Source: Vibrio sp. CAU 1672 (GTDB lineage: Bacteria; Pseudomonadota; Gammaproteobacteria; Enterobacterales; Vibrionaceae). From it: 64,000 nucleotides of DNA. A program made the position numbers and the translations under genes. Shown here in pieces: positions 35,535 through 46,503 of the stretch (its first letter is position 1; each line of letters starts with the position of its first letter). The DNA lies in assembly GCF_029223195.1 (NCBI RefSeq), contig NZ_JARHUF010000004.1, positions 124,001 through 188,000 on the forward strand, in the 5' to 3' direction. The notes under the pieces are model-generated. The model ran no database searches and was not told the DNA's origin. It was given only the letters and a program-made list of their open reading frames with translations.

Positions 35535-37067
35535 ATGGAAACCGAGATAGAACTGAAGTTTTTTGTTTCTCCTGAATTTTCAGAAACTTTACGTAACAAA
35601 ATTTCTGAAACCAAGACGCTTCAGCACAGTTGCCGAGAGCTTGGTAACACCTATTTTGATACCCCGGATAATTGGTTAAGAAAGCACGACATCGGCTTAC
35701 GGATTCGCCGTTTTGATGAGGTGTTCGTCCAGACCGTCAAAACCGCAGGGCGTGTGGTTGCTGGTTTGCACCAGCGTCCGGAATTTAACGCTGAGCATAC
35801 CAGTAATGAACCGGATTTGACACTGCACCCTGAAGATATTTGGCCTGCCGGGAAAGACCGGGCGACGTTGCAGTCTGAGTTGATGCCGCTGTTTTCGACC
35901 AACTTTACCCGTGAGCAATGGCTGATAGGCATGCCGGATGGCAGCCAGGTGGAAGTGGCGTTTGATCAGGGAGTGGTTATTGCCCAGGACGAAGAAGGCA
36001 CGGAAATCCAGGAGCCAATTTGTGAAGTGGAGCTGGAGCTGAAATCCGGACAGACTGATGCTCTGTTTACTCTGGCGCGCAGTCTGTGTGAACACGGGGG
36101 AATGCGCTTGGGCAATCTAAGTAAAGCGGCGAGAGGCTATCGCCTGGCGACCGGCTATAGCGGTAGTAAAGTGAAACCGTTGTCGCTGGTCGATACGACC
36201 AAGGCAGACACGGTCGAGTATTGCCTGATCAATTCGTTAGAACATGCGCTGTCCCACTGGCATTACCATGAACAGCTGTATACCGAATCTGACAATGTAG
36301 ACGCACTACGTGAAATCAATAATGCTATCCGCTTTATTCGTCAGACGCTGACCGTGTTTGGCAGTATCGTACCGCGCCGTGCCAGTGCGATTTTACGTCA
36401 GGAGCTGAAATGGCTGGAAGAGGAGCTGGCATGGCTGGATGAGCATGCGCACCTGGAAGAGTTGCTCGAAGATAAAGGGAATGTGCTGCGTAAGTTGGAC
36501 GCGCGTAAGTTTTTGGTGGCCGAACTGACCGAGCAACTGGAAAGCTTACCCCGCCGGGAAGAGGTGCTGACTTTGCTTAATTCTGCCCGCTACACCGGGC
36601 TGTTGCTGGATCTCAGCCGCTGGATCCTGGCGCGTGGCTGGCAGCCATTTTTGGACGACAAAGCGCGCAATAAAATGTCGAGCAACGTGATGGCGTTTTC
36701 CATCAAGCAACTGGATCGCACCTGGGCTGAGCTGATGGAAGCTTTCCCGGTAGAGCGTGATTTGTCTGCCCAGGAGTACGTTGATCAGCGTTATCGTCTA
36801 CTGCGTAACTTGTATACCGGTATCGGTTTTGCCAGTTTGTATGATTTTGATGAGCGCAACAGCTTCCGCCTGCCTTGGGCCGATCTGGTGCACGGCATCG
36901 ATGATCTGTTGATGCTCAAGCATTTAGAGCCGCTGGGCGACAAACTGGAAGGTGCAGAAAAAGAGCAGTTGGAGCGTTGGCTGCAGCGTCAAGAGCGCTC
37001 TATTTTGCACGCCATGGACCAAACGCGCGCGATCAGCCTTGAAGCGCAGCCTTACTGGCAGGAGTAA
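35535..37067 (+). CDS. ygiF: Inorganic triphosphatase, CYTH-CHAD protein
   Basis: A 510-aa protein with a CYTH domain at residues 1-200. The CYTH domain starts METEIELKFFV, the ExExK motif that binds triphosphate and metal. A CHAD helical domain covers about 215-500, rich in Arg, Lys and His, and is known to bind polyphosphate. The E. coli homologue hydrolyses tripolyphosphate. The ATG at 35535 is chosen because the ExExK motif must be near the N-terminus; the frame is open 19 codons further upstream. It precedes glnE as in E. coli, but here a channel and a chemoreceptor gene lie between them. Confidence 0.92.
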   Translation: METEIELKFFVSPEFSETLRNKISETKTLQHSCRELGNTYFDTPDNWLRKHDIGLRIRRFDEVFVQTVKTAGRVVAGLHQRPEFNAEHTSNEPDLTLHPEDIWPAGKDRATLQSELMPLFSTNFTREQWLIGMPDGSQVEVAFDQGVVIAQDEEGTEIQEPICEVELELKSGQTDALFTLARSLCEHGGMRLGNLSKAARGYRLATGYSGSKVKPLSLVDTTKADTVEYCLINSLEHALSHWHYHEQLYTESDNVDALREINNAIRFIRQTLTVFGSIVPRRASAILRQELKWLEEELAWLDEHAHLEELLEDKGNVLRKLDARKFLVAELTEQLESLPRREEVLTLLNSARYTGLLLDLSRWILARGWQPFLDDKARNKMSSNVMAFSIKQLDRTWAELMEAFPVERDLSAQEYVDQRYRLLRNLYTGIGFASLYDFDERNSFRLPWADLVHGIDDLLMLKHLEPLGDKLEGAEKEQLERWLQRQERSILHAMDQTRAISLEAQPYWQE

Positions 37068-37093
37068 GCTTGCCCGCAGAACCAAGTGATATT

Positions 37094-37118
37094 AAAAAGG
37101 ACCTACGGGTCCTTTTTT
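37094..37118. terminator. Bidirectional terminator between ygiF and the K+ channel gene
   Basis: AAAAAGGACC (37094-37103) pairs with GGTCCTTTTT (37108-37117) around TACG. It overlaps the last base of the convergent channel gene. Confidence 0.88.
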
Positions 37119-37885
37119 GCGCTCCGATGATTGTGCTGTTCCATTTCACTCTCAATGTTTTCCAGCCGGCTGAGGATCTGTTGCTGCTGTTCGAGCATTT
37201 TATGCAGCACGTGCTCCCGGTGCTTTTCGAGTGAGTCTTGTTGCCGGGTTGGCGAGGTAAGGATAGAGGTGACCAAACCGGAAATCATACCGAAGATACC
37301 GACGCCGCAGACAATGATGACCACTGCCAGCAGTTTGCCTACGTCGGTGACCGGATAATGGTCACCGTAGCCGACAGTGGAAATGGTGACAAACGCCCAC
37401 CACAAGGCATCGGCACCGGTTTGGATATTGGCTTCCGGGTTTTTCCCTTCGATAAACAGCATCATGCTTGAACCAAGAGTGATCAGGATCACCAGCAAGA
37501 GCAGGATAGTGGCGATGGTGGTCTCTTTGCGGTTGTTCCTCAGTTGTTGTAGTACGTGCTGTGAAGAACGCAACACCAGTACGACGCGCAGAATATGGAA
37601 CAGGCGTGCATAGCGTAAAGGTTCGATCATTGGGATGCTGGCCACAAAATCGATCCAGTGCCGCTTGAAATATAACCAACGATCTGTGGCCCGGATCAAA
37701 TCTATACTGAGCTGCACAATAAAAATACTACAGATAATAAAATCGAGACCGATAAGGATCTGACGAGTTTCATGATTCAGAGGTAAAAATAGTAGGCCTG
37801 AGATCACAAATAATGCGACGAAAGACAAGATTAGTGACAGTAGGCTCATCGGTCTGGCGTTGTCTTTGATATCATTGCTTTTCAT
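37103..37885 (-). CDS. Voltage-sensor-type potassium channel
   Basis: A 260-aa inner-membrane protein with six hydrophobic segments and the K+ selectivity filter TVGYGD at residues 170-175. The fourth segment contains spaced arginines (R94, R100, R106), as in voltage-sensor domains. A Gln-rich coiled coil forms the C-terminal 50 residues and should bring four subunits together. It would pass K+ in response to voltage or another stimulus. It is a single gene, divergent from a chemoreceptor gene. Confidence 0.88.
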   Translation of the reverse strand: MKSNDIKDNARPMSLLSLILSFVALFVISGLLFLPLNHETRQILIGLDFIICSIFIVQLSIDLIRATDRWLYFKRHWIDFVASIPMIEPLRYARLFHILRVVLVLRSSQHVLQQLRNNRKETTIATILLLLVILITLGSSMMLFIEGKNPEANIQTGADALWWAFVTISTVGYGDHYPVTDVGKLLAVVIIVCGVGIFGMISGLVTSILTSPTRQQDSLEKHREHVLHKMLEQQQQILSRLENIESEMEQHNHRSAKKDP

Positions 37886-37975
37886 ACGAAGCTCGAAATA
37901 AATAGCACATTAAAAAGGTGCGTCGTTAAGTTGGCGTAATATAAAGACTATATAAGACTCGGTGGAGAACTGACA

Positions 37976-39232
37976 ATGGAAAAGCTGGCATTTAAGCCGT
38001 GGGAAAGGGTTATTTCCGATATTCGGCTCGTTCCGAAACTGGTGATGTTGATGGTATTCAGTACCATTTTGATCGTGGGCAAGCAATTGTGGGATGCGAG
38101 TACTTTTTACGATTCCCTGTTGGCGGCTTCTCACAGTGAACAAGTGGCCCAGCAGCACTACGAAGCGTATTTGACTCAGGTGGTTTGGCAGACCGTATTA
38201 TTAATCGCGGTGTTTGTGGCCTTGTTACTGGCGGCTGCGCGCGTGATGCTGCGCCAAACGCAATACCTGAATGATGCCATTAAACTGATGGCGAGCAAAA
38301 ACCTTTCGGTCCCGTTCGAGATGGACTGTAAAGATGAATACGGGGATGTGGCTCGCGAGCTGGAGAAAACGCGTCAGCAATTGCATGATGTGATTAAAAC
38401 TCAGGTCAACTCTTCGGATGAGCTCTCGACCTTGACTGAGGTGATGACGCTCAGCATGTCGGAAACCAAAGAGTCAGCCCAGGAAGAGTTTAATGAAATT
38501 GATCAACTGGCTACGGCCATGAGTGAAATGTCATCAACCGTGCAGACGGTAGCGGAGCACGCGCAAACGGCTTCTACCCTGACGGAACAGGCATCAACTC
38601 AGGCGGTAACCGGTCAACAGTTCCTGCAAAGCACGGTAGCGAAAATGAGTGAGCTGTCGTCGGATATTTCCTCGTCGGCCGATGCGGTGAATCAGGTTGA
38701 AGAACGCGTTGACGCAATTGGCAGCGTGGTTGGCACCATCCAGGGGATTTCGGAGCAAACCAACCTGCTGGCCCTCAACGCTGCGATTGAAGCCGCGCGT
38801 GCCGGAGAAGCGGGACGTGGCTTTGCCGTGGTGGCCGATGAAGTGCGTAACCTGGCCCAGCGTACTCAGCAGGCCACAATTGAAATTCAGGAAATGATCA
38901 CTCAGTTGCAATCAAGCGCAACATCGGCAGTTGAGCTGATGGAGAAAAGTGTGGTCGAAGCGGCGGAAGGGGTTGAGCTGGTATCAAATGCCGGTAGTGA
39001 GCTGGACGGTATTGTTGGCCAGGTGAACCAAATCAATGATATGAACTTCCAGATCGCGACTGCGGCAGGCCAGCAGAGCAGTGTGGCGGAAGAGATGAGC
39101 CAGAATCTGACCAACGTCCGAGAGCTGGTTGAAGCGTCGGTGGTGGTGGTGACTGAGCTGCTGGAAACGTCAGAGATGATGCAAAATAATGCGGCCGAAC
39201 TGGATCAGAAGATTAAATCTTTCCAAGTGTAA
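37976..39232 (+). CDS. Methyl-accepting chemotaxis protein with minimal periplasmic part
   Basis: A 418-aa receptor. The first membrane span lies at about residues 22-40 and the second at about 72-92. Only about 30 residues lie between them, too short for a usual ligand-binding domain. A HAMP linker and the long signalling coiled coil follow, with the hairpin tip [35 protein letters not shown] near residues 255-290. It has no C-terminal CheB/CheR tether pentapeptide; it ends KSFQV. It may sense a membrane or energy state, or work with a partner. Confidence 0.9.
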   Translation: MEKLAFKPWERVISDIRLVPKLVMLMVFSTILIVGKQLWDASTFYDSLLAASHSEQVAQQHYEAYLTQVVWQTVLLIAVFVALLLAAARVMLRQTQYLNDAIKLMASKNLSVPFEMDCKDEYGDVARELEKTRQQLHDVIKTQVNSSDELSTLTEVMTLSMSETKESAQEEFNEIDQLATAMSEMSSTVQTVAEHAQTASTLTEQASTQAVTGQQFLQSTVAKMSELSSDISSSADAVNQVEERVDAIGSVVGTIQGISEQTNLLALNAAIEAARAGEAGRGFAVVADEVRNLAQRTQQATIEIQEMITQLQSSATSAVELMEKSVVEAAEGVELVSNAGSELDGIVGQVNQINDMNFQIATAAGQQSSVAEEMSQNLTNVRELVEASVVVVTELLETSEMMQNNAAELDQKIKSFQV

Positions 39233-39260
39233 AACCGTTGTCATTTTAGAGTATTGATAA

Positions 39261-39291
39261 AACGCCCACATTAACCTGGTGGGCGTTTTTA
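39261..39291 (+). terminator. Chemoreceptor gene terminator
   Basis: AACGCCCAC (39261-39269) pairs with GTGGGCGTT (39279-39287) around a 9-nt loop, then a T-run. Confidence 0.85.
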
Positions 39292-39346
39292 TTTGCTGCA
39301 ACTCTGGTATAACTAATACTTCTCGTTTCAATCACAAGGAAGAACA

Positions 39347-42202
39347 ATGCAACTGCCCCCGTCATTGGTGCCTGGCGCTGAAGCCGCCATCCAGGCCGCC
39401 CAGGAGTCTGGTTACTTACCGTTATGGCCGCGTGAACATGTGGAACAGTTTCACTATGTGGCCGGACTGAGCCGGTTTATTGTCGAAGCCCTGCAGCGGG
39501 ATGAAGTGTTGGCGACGCAGTTGCCGCAGATGCTGGCCGATGAGAGTCGCGCAGCCGGTTACCGCCAGCGACTGGCTGCATTGTTGGCGGAATGCGATGA
39601 CGAAATGGCCGGTCACCGCGTGTTGCGTCAGTTCCGTAACCGAGAAATGGTCTATATCGCCTGGAAGGACTATACCCGCAGCTGGACACTGGATGAGTCG
39701 TTGAGTCATTTATCTCAGCTGGCGGAAGCGATGATTTTTGAGACCTATCAATGGCAGTATCAGGCGTGTTGCCAAGAGTGGGGGACACCGACCAATGCGG
39801 CGGGAGAGGCGCAGCCAATGTTAATCATTGGTATGGGCAAACTGGGTGGTGGCGAGCTGAATTTTTCCTCTGACATTGACCTGATTTTTGCCTATCCGGA
39901 AAACGGTGAAACTCAGGGGGTACGCCGCAGCATCGCTAATGCCCAGTTTTTTACCCGGTTAGGCCAGCGGATCATCAAAGCGCTTGACCAGCAGACGTTT
40001 GATGGTTTTTGCTATCGGGTTGACATGCGTTTACGCCCTTTCGGCGAAAGTGGCCCGCTGGTGATGAGCTATGCGGCACTGGAAGATTACTATCAGGAGC
40101 AGGGGCGAGACTGGGAGCGCTATGCGATGATCAAAGCGCGCGTGATGGGGCGGGAAATGTATCCTCAGTACCAGGAACTGCGCCAAATGCTGCGTCCGTT
40201 TGTGTTTCGCCGTTACATCGACTTTAGTGCAGTTCAGGCATTGCGCCGGATGAAATCGATGATCCGCAGTGAAGTGCGTCGTCGTGGTTTGAGTAATAAT
40301 ATCAAACTTGGTGCAGGAGGCATCCGCGAAGTGGAATTTATCGCTCAGGTGTTTCAGCTGATCCGCGGCGGGCGTGAACCGTCACTGCGCCAGCGCGGGC
40401 TACTGGTCACTTTGCAGGCGATCGCTGAACTGGAACTGCTCTCTCACCAGGCGGTGACGGATTTGCAAACCGCATATCGTTTTTTACGTCAGCTGGAGAA
40501 CCTGTTGCAGGCGATGGCAGATAAGCAGACCCAAACCCTGCCGGACTGTGAGACAGAACGCCTGAAACTGGCCACGGCGATGGGCCTGGCATCCTGGCAA
40601 GATCTCGAGCATAACGTACAGCAGCACATGGCTAAGGTTCATGCTGTGTTTGAAAGCCTGATCGGTGATGATGAAGAAGACGAAGGCAGCACAGTGGCGC
40701 GCCATTTCCATGAACTGTGGGATATGGCCAAAAAACCAGATGTGACGGAGCATGTACTGGAGCAGGATATCCAGACAGAGCATGCTGCTGAGATGGCTAA
40801 AGTCATTATGCAGTTTAAAATCGATCTGGCGAAAAAGACCCTTGGCCCGCGTGGACGGGAAGTGCTGAACAAACTGATGCCGAAAGTGTTTGATGCCATC
40901 TATGCCCATCCGGACGCGCAATTCGGTTTGCCTCGCGTGCTGCATCTGCTGCATAACATTTGTACCCGGACTACCTATCTGGAGCTGTTAGATGAGCACC
41001 CTGCCGCACTGGTACAGTTAGTCCGCTTATGTACCGCCAGTCCAATGATCTCTGAGCAGTTGTCACGTTATCCGATCTTATTGGATGAACTGATCGACCC
41101 GCAGCAGTTGTACAACCCGATCCCGCTTGATGCATACCGGACTGAACTGCGTGACTTTTTGGCCCGTATTCCGGAAGACGACATGGAGCAGCAGATGGAA
41201 GCGCTGCGCCAGTTTAAACAGATCTGCATTTTACGCATCGCAGCGGCCGATATCGCCGGTGTGTTGCCGGTGATGAAGGTGAGTGACCACTTAACCTATC
41301 TGGCGGAGGCGATTGTTGAAGCGGTGGTGCAGCAGGCCTGGATGCAAGTTGCTGAAAAATACGGTGAGCCGACGCATGTGAAAGATCGCGAAGGCAAAGG
41401 TTTTGCGGTGCTTGGCTATGGTAAGGTCGGTGGCTGGGAGCTGGGCTACAATTCCGATCTGGACATCGTGTTTATGCATGACTGCCCGGTCAATGTGTAC
41501 ACCGACGGCAAGAAAGAGATTGATGGCCGTCAGTTCTATCTGCGCCTGGCACAGCGTATCATTCATATTTTCTCGACCCGCACCGCATCAGGCATTCTGT
41601 ACGAAGTGGATACTCGCTTACGTCCTTCCGGTGCGTCGGGGTTGTTAGTAAGCCCGACGGATGCGTTTGATGAGTATCAGCATCAGGAAGCCTGGACCTG
41701 GGAGCATCAGGCGTTGGTGCGGGCGCGGATGATTTATGGCGACACGCCGCTGGCGACGGCCTTTCATCGTATCCGGCATGATGTGTTGTGCCTGCCACGA
41801 GAGGAGGCCAGATTAAAAACCGAGGTGGTGGAGATGCGCGGAAAAATGCGCGACCACCTGGGCGGGAAAAAGGCCGGTCGGTTCATGCTCAAGCAAGACG
41901 CAGGCGGTATCACGGATATTGAGTTCCTCGCGCAATACTTGGTGCTCAATTACAGTCACAGTAAACCTAAGCTGACGCGCTGGTCGGACAATGTGCGGAT
42001 TTTCGAAACCCTGATCGCACAAGGGGTGATGGATGAAGATCAGGCGATGCTGCTCACTCGTGCCTACACCTCAATGCGTGATGAAATTCACCGGCGTAAC
42101 TTACTTAATTTAGACGCGGATGTGGCGGAAGATAAATTTGTTGCGGAAAGAGAGTGGGTGAAACAAGCCTGGCAGCAATGGCTCACAACTGTTCAGCTTT
42201 AA
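39347..42202 (+). CDS. glnE: Glutamine synthetase adenylyltransferase/deadenylylase
   Basis: A 951-aa bifunctional regulator that adds AMP to glutamine synthetase, or removes it, in response to PII and glutamine. There are two nucleotidyltransferase domains. The N-terminal one (deadenylylase) has [20 protein letters not shown] near residues 163-182. The C-terminal one (adenylylase) has [20 protein letters not shown] near 690. The full length is normal. It is followed 46 bp later by hldE, as in E. coli. Confidence 0.97.
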   Translation: MQLPPSLVPGAEAAIQAAQESGYLPLWPREHVEQFHYVAGLSRFIVEALQRDEVLATQLPQMLADESRAAGYRQRLAALLAECDDEMAGHRVLRQFRNREMVYIAWKDYTRSWTLDESLSHLSQLAEAMIFETYQWQYQACCQEWGTPTNAAGEAQPMLIIGMGKLGGGELNFSSDIDLIFAYPENGETQGVRRSIANAQFFTRLGQRIIKALDQQTFDGFCYRVDMRLRPFGESGPLVMSYAALEDYYQEQGRDWERYAMIKARVMGREMYPQYQELRQMLRPFVFRRYIDFSAVQALRRMKSMIRSEVRRRGLSNNIKLGAGGIREVEFIAQVFQLIRGGREPSLRQRGLLVTLQAIAELELLSHQAVTDLQTAYRFLRQLENLLQAMADKQTQTLPDCETERLKLATAMGLASWQDLEHNVQQHMAKVHAVFESLIGDDEEDEGSTVARHFHELWDMAKKPDVTEHVLEQDIQTEHAAEMAKVIMQFKIDLAKKTLGPRGREVLNKLMPKVFDAIYAHPDAQFGLPRVLHLLHNICTRTTYLELLDEHPAALVQLVRLCTASPMISEQLSRYPILLDELIDPQQLYNPIPLDAYRTELRDFLARIPEDDMEQQMEALRQFKQICILRIAAADIAGVLPVMKVSDHLTYLAEAIVEAVVQQAWMQVAEKYGEPTHVKDREGKGFAVLGYGKVGGWELGYNSDLDIVFMHDCPVNVYTDGKKEIDGRQFYLRLAQRIIHIFSTRTASGILYEVDTRLRPSGASGLLVSPTDAFDEYQHQEAWTWEHQALVRARMIYGDTPLATAFHRIRHDVLCLPREEARLKTEVVEMRGKMRDHLGGKKAGRFMLKQDAGGITDIEFLAQYLVLNYSHSKPKLTRWSDNVRIFETLIAQGVMDEDQAMLLTRAYTSMRDEIHRRNLLNLDADVAEDKFVAEREWVKQAWQQWLTTVQL

Positions 42203-42248
42203 TGGGGCTGTGTTAAACTTGCCCTGATTTAATTTTCGGAGACCAACA

Positions 42249-43679
42249 ATGAAACCAATTCTACCTGATTACAGCAGTGCAGGTGTGCTTATCATCGGGG
42301 ATGTGATGCTAGACCGTTACTGGTATGGTCCCACCGGACGTATTTCTCCAGAAGCGCCGGTGCCTGTTGTCAAAGTAGAAAACAATGAGGAACGTCCGGG
42401 CGGAGCTGCGAACGTCGCTATGAACATCGCCTCGCTGGGGGGCCATGCTCACATTGTTGGTTTGACGGGGATCGATGAGCCGGCCAAGGTGCTGACCGAA
42501 ACGCTGCACGCATTAAAAGTCAAATGCGATTTTGTTGCCTTGCCGGAATACCCGACCATTACCAAACTGCGCGTGATGAGCCGCGGCCAACAACTGTTGC
42601 GCTTAGACTTTGAAGACAAGTTTGAAAACACTGATCCGGAGCCGGTACTCTCTCGCATGGATGCGGCACTGCCGAACGTTAAAGCGGTGATCATGTCTGA
42701 TTACGCGAAAGGTTCACTCGAGCATGTTCAGGCTTATATCCAGAAAGCTCGCGCGGCCAACATTCCGGTATTTATTGACCCTAAAGGGGCCGATTTTGAA
42801 CGTTACCGTGGCGCCACATTACTGACTCCGAACATGAAAGAGTTTGAAGATGTGGTCGGTCAGGTTAGATCGGAGCAGGAGCTGGTGGAGAAAGGTCTGG
42901 CTTTAGTGGATGAATTTGATTTTGAAGCCCTGCTGGTCACCCGCAGTGAACATGGCATGACACTGCTGCGCCGTGGTCAGGAGCCTTTCCATCTGCCAAC
43001 TCAGGCTAAAGAAGTCTACGACGTGACCGGTGCCGGAGATACGGTCATTTCCGTACTGGCCAGCTCAGTCGCCGCAGGTAAGTCGTTTGAAGAAGCGTGT
43101 GCCCTGGCGAATGCGGCGGCGGGTGTGGTCGTTGGTAAATTGGGAACGTCAACGTTGTCAGAAATTGAACTGGCCGAAGCGGTACACGGCAGCCAGGATA
43201 CCGACTATGGTGTGATCACGGAAGCGGCGCTGATCGAAGCAGTGAAAAAAGCCAAAGCGAAAGGTGAAAAAGTCGTAATGACCAATGGTTGTTTTGACAT
43301 TCTGCATGCCGGTCATGTCTCTTATCTCAATCATGCGGCCAAACTGGGCGATCGTCTGATAGTGGCGGTGAACACGGATGAGTCGGTTAAGCGTCTTAAA
43401 GGCCCGGGTCGTCCGGTCAACCCAACCGATCGCCGCATGGCGGTACTGGCGGGGTTAGGCGCTGTCGACTGGGTTGTGCCGTTTAGTGAAGACACGCCGC
43501 AACGTTTGATTTCAGAAGTGCTGCCAAGTTTGCTGGTCAAAGGTGGGGATTACAAACCGGAAGAGATTGCCGGCGGGAAAGAGGTGATTGCTGCTGGTGG
43601 GGCAGTCAAAGTGCTGAACTTTGAGGAAGGCTGTTCAACCACCGAGATCATTGATGCGATCAAGGGCGGGCGCGGGTAA
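42249..43679 (+). CDS. hldE: Bifunctional heptose 7-phosphate kinase / heptose 1-phosphate adenylyltransferase
   Basis: A 476-aa enzyme supplying ADP-heptose for the LPS inner core. The ribokinase-type kinase domain (about 1-318) shows [17 protein letters not shown] and the catalytic DVTGAGDT. The nucleotidyltransferase domain (about 344-476) shows [16 protein letters not shown], with the HxGH motif. GGAGA before the ATG is a good ribosome-binding site. It is probably co-transcribed with glnE and ends at a shared terminator with tolC. Confidence 0.97.
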   Translation: MKPILPDYSSAGVLIIGDVMLDRYWYGPTGRISPEAPVPVVKVENNEERPGGAANVAMNIASLGGHAHIVGLTGIDEPAKVLTETLHALKVKCDFVALPEYPTITKLRVMSRGQQLLRLDFEDKFENTDPEPVLSRMDAALPNVKAVIMSDYAKGSLEHVQAYIQKARAANIPVFIDPKGADFERYRGATLLTPNMKEFEDVVGQVRSEQELVEKGLALVDEFDFEALLVTRSEHGMTLLRRGQEPFHLPTQAKEVYDVTGAGDTVISVLASSVAAGKSFEEACALANAAAGVVVGKLGTSTLSEIELAEAVHGSQDTDYGVITEAALIEAVKKAKAKGEKVVMTNGCFDILHAGHVSYLNHAAKLGDRLIVAVNTDESVKRLKGPGRPVNPTDRRMAVLAGLGAVDWVVPFSEDTPQRLISEVLPSLLVKGGDYKPEEIAGGKEVIAAGGAVKVLNFEEGCSTTEIIDAIKGGRG

Positions 43680-43731
43680 TCCCATTTCCATCCGGTTCAG
43701 CATAAAAAGCTGGGTATAAAACTGTCGCTAT

Positions 43732-43766
43732 AAAAACGCCGGGTCTGATGACACCGGCGTTTTTTA
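43732..43766. terminator. Bidirectional terminator between hldE and tolC
   Basis: AAAAACGCCGG (43732-43742) pairs with CCGGCGTTTTT (43754-43764) around an 11-nt loop. Confidence 0.88.
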
Positions 43767-43789
43767 TATCCCATTTCGAGCGGAATGAA

Positions 43790-45112
43790 TTATCGTGACG
43801 GTTTCAGGCCAGCATCGACATCCAAAATATCTTGTTCGCTCAATGTGCCCACAGCCTGACGCAATTGCAGCTCACTCAGAATGTAGTTATAACGAGCGTT
43901 CGACAGGTTCTTGTTGGCATCGTACAAACGGCGCGTGGTATCCAGTACATCAACAATGGTACGGGTACCGACATCAAAACCGGCTTCAGTGGCTTCAAGC
44001 GCAGACTTAGCAGAGATCACCGATTGCTCATAGGCTTTCAGTGCGCCAATCGAAGCGTTGATGTTGTTTCTCTGGGCACGCACGTCTTTAACGACGCTGC
44101 GGTATTGGGCTTCCAGATCTTCGCTGGCCGAAACATAAGCAAATTCTGCTTGTTTGGTCTGCGAAGTGATGTTGCCACCGGTGTAGAGCGGTACCGCCAG
44201 GTTCACGCCGATGTTGAAGTTATCTGTGGTGTTATCACTCGAGCTGTTGGTGGTGTCGGCGTAGTTATAACCACCATCAAGAGACAGGGTCGGCAAGTGT
44301 CCGGAGCTGGCCAGCGAGATTTTGTCGCGCGCGATGTCCTGGGTAATACGGGCCGACAATAGGCTCAGGTTTTTGGTTTTGGCTTCTTCAACCAGGGTTT
44401 CCGCAGCGGTTTTCGATGCGCTGGCTGAGAAACGGTTGGTATCGAGAATGTTCAGGTTCTTATGCTCCTGGCCGGTGATCTCGCGCAGTGATTCATAGTT
44501 ATTGATCAGTGAGTTCTCTGCCAGCACTTCATCGGCCAATACCGCATCGTACTGGGCCTGTGCGTCATGTACGTCAGTAATTGCTGAAAGCCCTACTTCA
44601 AAACGCTGTTTGGTTTGCTCCAGCTGGCGACCGACGGCCGCTTTTTCGGCACGGACAAACTCAAGGTTGTCCTGTGCTCGCAGTACTTCGAAATACGCCT
44701 GGGCAACACGCAGGATCAAACCTTGCTGCGCTGCCGCGTAGGCCGCATCTGCCTGACGAGCCGATTTCTCTGTCGTATCAAGGGTGATCCAGGATGCGCG
44801 GTTGTACAAATCCTGGGAAAAGTTGATGCCGGCGGAAAGGGCATTTTTATCATTGGAAACGCTGCCGCCCGCGTCCAGATCGGTATCACCGCGGGTCAGG
44901 TTATAACCGGCAGTTAAGTTGATCTGTGGTAACAGAGCACTGCGGCTAGAAGTAATTGCTTCAAAAGCACGATCGCGCTGCGCAGCAACGCTGAGCAATT
45001 GTGGATCATTTTGTTTTGCTAAGTCGTAAATTTCAGCAAGGGAGTCTGCCCAAGCCGTTGTACTTATGCTACCTAGCGCTGCACTAATAAAAAGTGGAAG
45101 CAGTTTTTTCAT
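43790..45112 (-). CDS. tolC: Outer-membrane efflux channel TolC
   Basis: A 440-aa outer-membrane channel used by tripartite drug pumps and type I secretion. A signal peptide ends near AWA/DS at residue 22. Two repeated halves of long helices are seen, each starting LAxxNDPxLL-like (IYDLAKQNDPQLLSVAAQ). The second half ends with VGTLSEQDILDVDAGL. It is divergent from nudF, as in E. coli and Vibrio, with a 229-bp shared upstream region that contains an inverted repeat. Confidence 0.95.
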   Translation of the reverse strand: MKKLLPLFISAALGSISTTAWADSLAEIYDLAKQNDPQLLSVAAQRDRAFEAITSSRSALLPQINLTAGYNLTRGDTDLDAGGSVSNDKNALSAGINFSQDLYNRASWITLDTTEKSARQADAAYAAAQQGLILRVAQAYFEVLRAQDNLEFVRAEKAAVGRQLEQTKQRFEVGLSAITDVHDAQAQYDAVLADEVLAENSLINNYESLREITGQEHKNLNILDTNRFSASASKTAAETLVEEAKTKNLSLLSARITQDIARDKISLASSGHLPTLSLDGGYNYADTTNSSSDNTTDNFNIGVNLAVPLYTGGNITSQTKQAEFAYVSASEDLEAQYRSVVKDVRAQRNNINASIGALKAYEQSVISAKSALEATEAGFDVGTRTIVDVLDTTRRLYDANKNLSNARYNYILSELQLRQAVGTLSEQDILDVDAGLKPSR

Positions 45113-45164
45113 TTTCTATTCCTGCGGTAAATAGATTGGTTAATTCTCAGTAGTTTAACTCAAT

Positions 45165-45215
45165 TTGGACAATCTTTACTCTAAACTTTGCACTTTTTTA
45201 CATGTAATTGTCCAA
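45165..45215. promoter_or_regulatory. Inverted repeat in the tolC/nudF promoter region
   Basis: TTGGACAAT (45165-45173) and ATTGTCCAA (45207-45215) are perfect 9-bp inverted copies, 33 bp apart. They lie in the AT-rich divergent promoter region. They may be a split operator, but no regulator is identified. Confidence 0.4.
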
Positions 45216-45341
45216 TTGTGCAATAAAAATTTGGTGTGCGTATTAATTTTTTTATAAGGATTGTATAAAAAGTTGAGCAATCCCCTTTGAGCAAATCAAC
45301 AACAATGAGTAAACTACACGATTCACTCAGAGAGGTGGGCT

Positions 45342-45977
45342 ATGCAACATTCTGACAAACCGCGGGGCGAGTTTACTCCCCACGACGTGGAAATAATCTC
45401 AAAAGAGACCCTGTTCAAGGGTTTTTTTAAAATGGTCAAATACCGTTTTAAGCATAGATTATTTGATGGTGGCTGGAGTAAGGTCGTTGAGCGCGAAATG
45501 TTCGAACGAGGCCATGCCGCCGCACTGTTGCCGTATGATCCGGTTAGCGATCAAGTGGTGATCATTGAACAAATTCGTGTCGGTGCACTGGAAGGGGGGC
45601 ACCCCTGGCAACTGGAAATTGTCGCCGGCATGATAGAGCGTGGCGAGAGTGCGGAAGAAGTCATTCGCCGTGAAGCACAGGAAGAGGCTGGCGTATCCAT
45701 CGGGCGGGTTGTGCCGGTGACCTCATTTTACCCTTCTTCGGGTGGGTGTTCCGAAAAGCTCGATGTGTTCATTGGTGAGGTCGATGCGTCTAAAGCGCAC
45801 GGCATTCATGGTTTAGACTATGAAGATGAGGACATTCGGGTGCATGTGATTAGTCGCGAACTGGCCTATCAATGGGTGAAGGACGGCAGGTTTGAAAATG
45901 GTGCGTCGATTATTGCGTTGCAGTGGTTAATGCTTAATCATCGAGAAATATCTTCCCGGTGGCAGTCTGGTAATTAA
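45342..45977 (+). CDS. nudF: ADP-ribose pyrophosphatase
   Basis: A 211-aa Nudix hydrolase that splits ADP-ribose to AMP and ribose-5-phosphate. The Nudix box is GMIERGESAEEVIRREAQEEAGV, near residues 97-119. It is followed by a Pro-rich substrate region (TSFYPSSGGCSEKLDVFIGEV) typical of ADP-ribose-specific members. The first gene of nudF-yqiB-cpdA-yqiA, with GAGAGG before the ATG. Confidence 0.95.
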   Translation: MQHSDKPRGEFTPHDVEIISKETLFKGFFKMVKYRFKHRLFDGGWSKVVEREMFERGHAAALLPYDPVSDQVVIIEQIRVGALEGGHPWQLEIVAGMIERGESAEEVIRREAQEEAGVSIGRVVPVTSFYPSSGGCSEKLDVFIGEVDASKAHGIHGLDYEDEDIRVHVISRELAYQWVKDGRFENGASIIALQWLMLNHREISSRWQSGN

Positions 45978-45995
45978 ACGGTGGAGACAAACTCA

Positions 45996-46439
45996 ATGAG
46001 ACAAGTGGCTGAAAAACAGCGTTATCATGTCGACTTAGCGGGGTTGATGCGAACTTATGAGACCAATTACGCGAAGCTGAACGCGCTGTTGCCTGCGTCT
46101 GCTGAGGTTGGGGATGTGCGCTGTTACCAAGCGGCGAATATGGTCTACCAGTTGACCGTGAATGAAATCACAAAATACACCACGGTTGTTGAGATATGTC
46201 AGAGTGATGACACACCATTGTTTCCTTTACCGACAATGTCTGTCAGGCTCTACCATGACGCGAGGGTGGCAGAAGTGTGTGCCAGCGGAGAGTTTTCTCG
46301 TATTAGTGCCAAATATGACTATCCCAACGACAAGTTGATGCAAAAAGATGAAAAGCATCAATTAAATACGTTTCTTGGTGAATGGCTGACGTTTTGTTTA
46401 CGAGGTGGGATCAGCAGAAGCCCACTGGCCTTTAGTTAA
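45996..46439 (+). CDS. yqiB: DUF1249 protein (YqiB-like)
   Basis: A 147-aa protein of the DUF1249 family with unknown function. It starts MRQVAEKQRYHVDLAGLMRTYETNYAKL and carries MSVRLYHDARVAEVC near the middle, typical of the family. ATG 45996 follows GGTGGAGAC. The in-frame GTG at 45981 overlaps that ribosome-binding site, so it was not chosen. It sits between nudF and cpdA, as in E. coli. Confidence 0.9.
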   Translation: MRQVAEKQRYHVDLAGLMRTYETNYAKLNALLPASAEVGDVRCYQAANMVYQLTVNEITKYTTVVEICQSDDTPLFPLPTMSVRLYHDARVAEVCASGEFSRISAKYDYPNDKLMQKDEKHQLNTFLGEWLTFCLRGGISRSPLAFS

Positions 46440-46503
46440 GTCGCCCATTTAACCAACTGGAGCGTTGTACATATTTATTTAGCGGACGAATCAGGTTTTC
46501 ATT

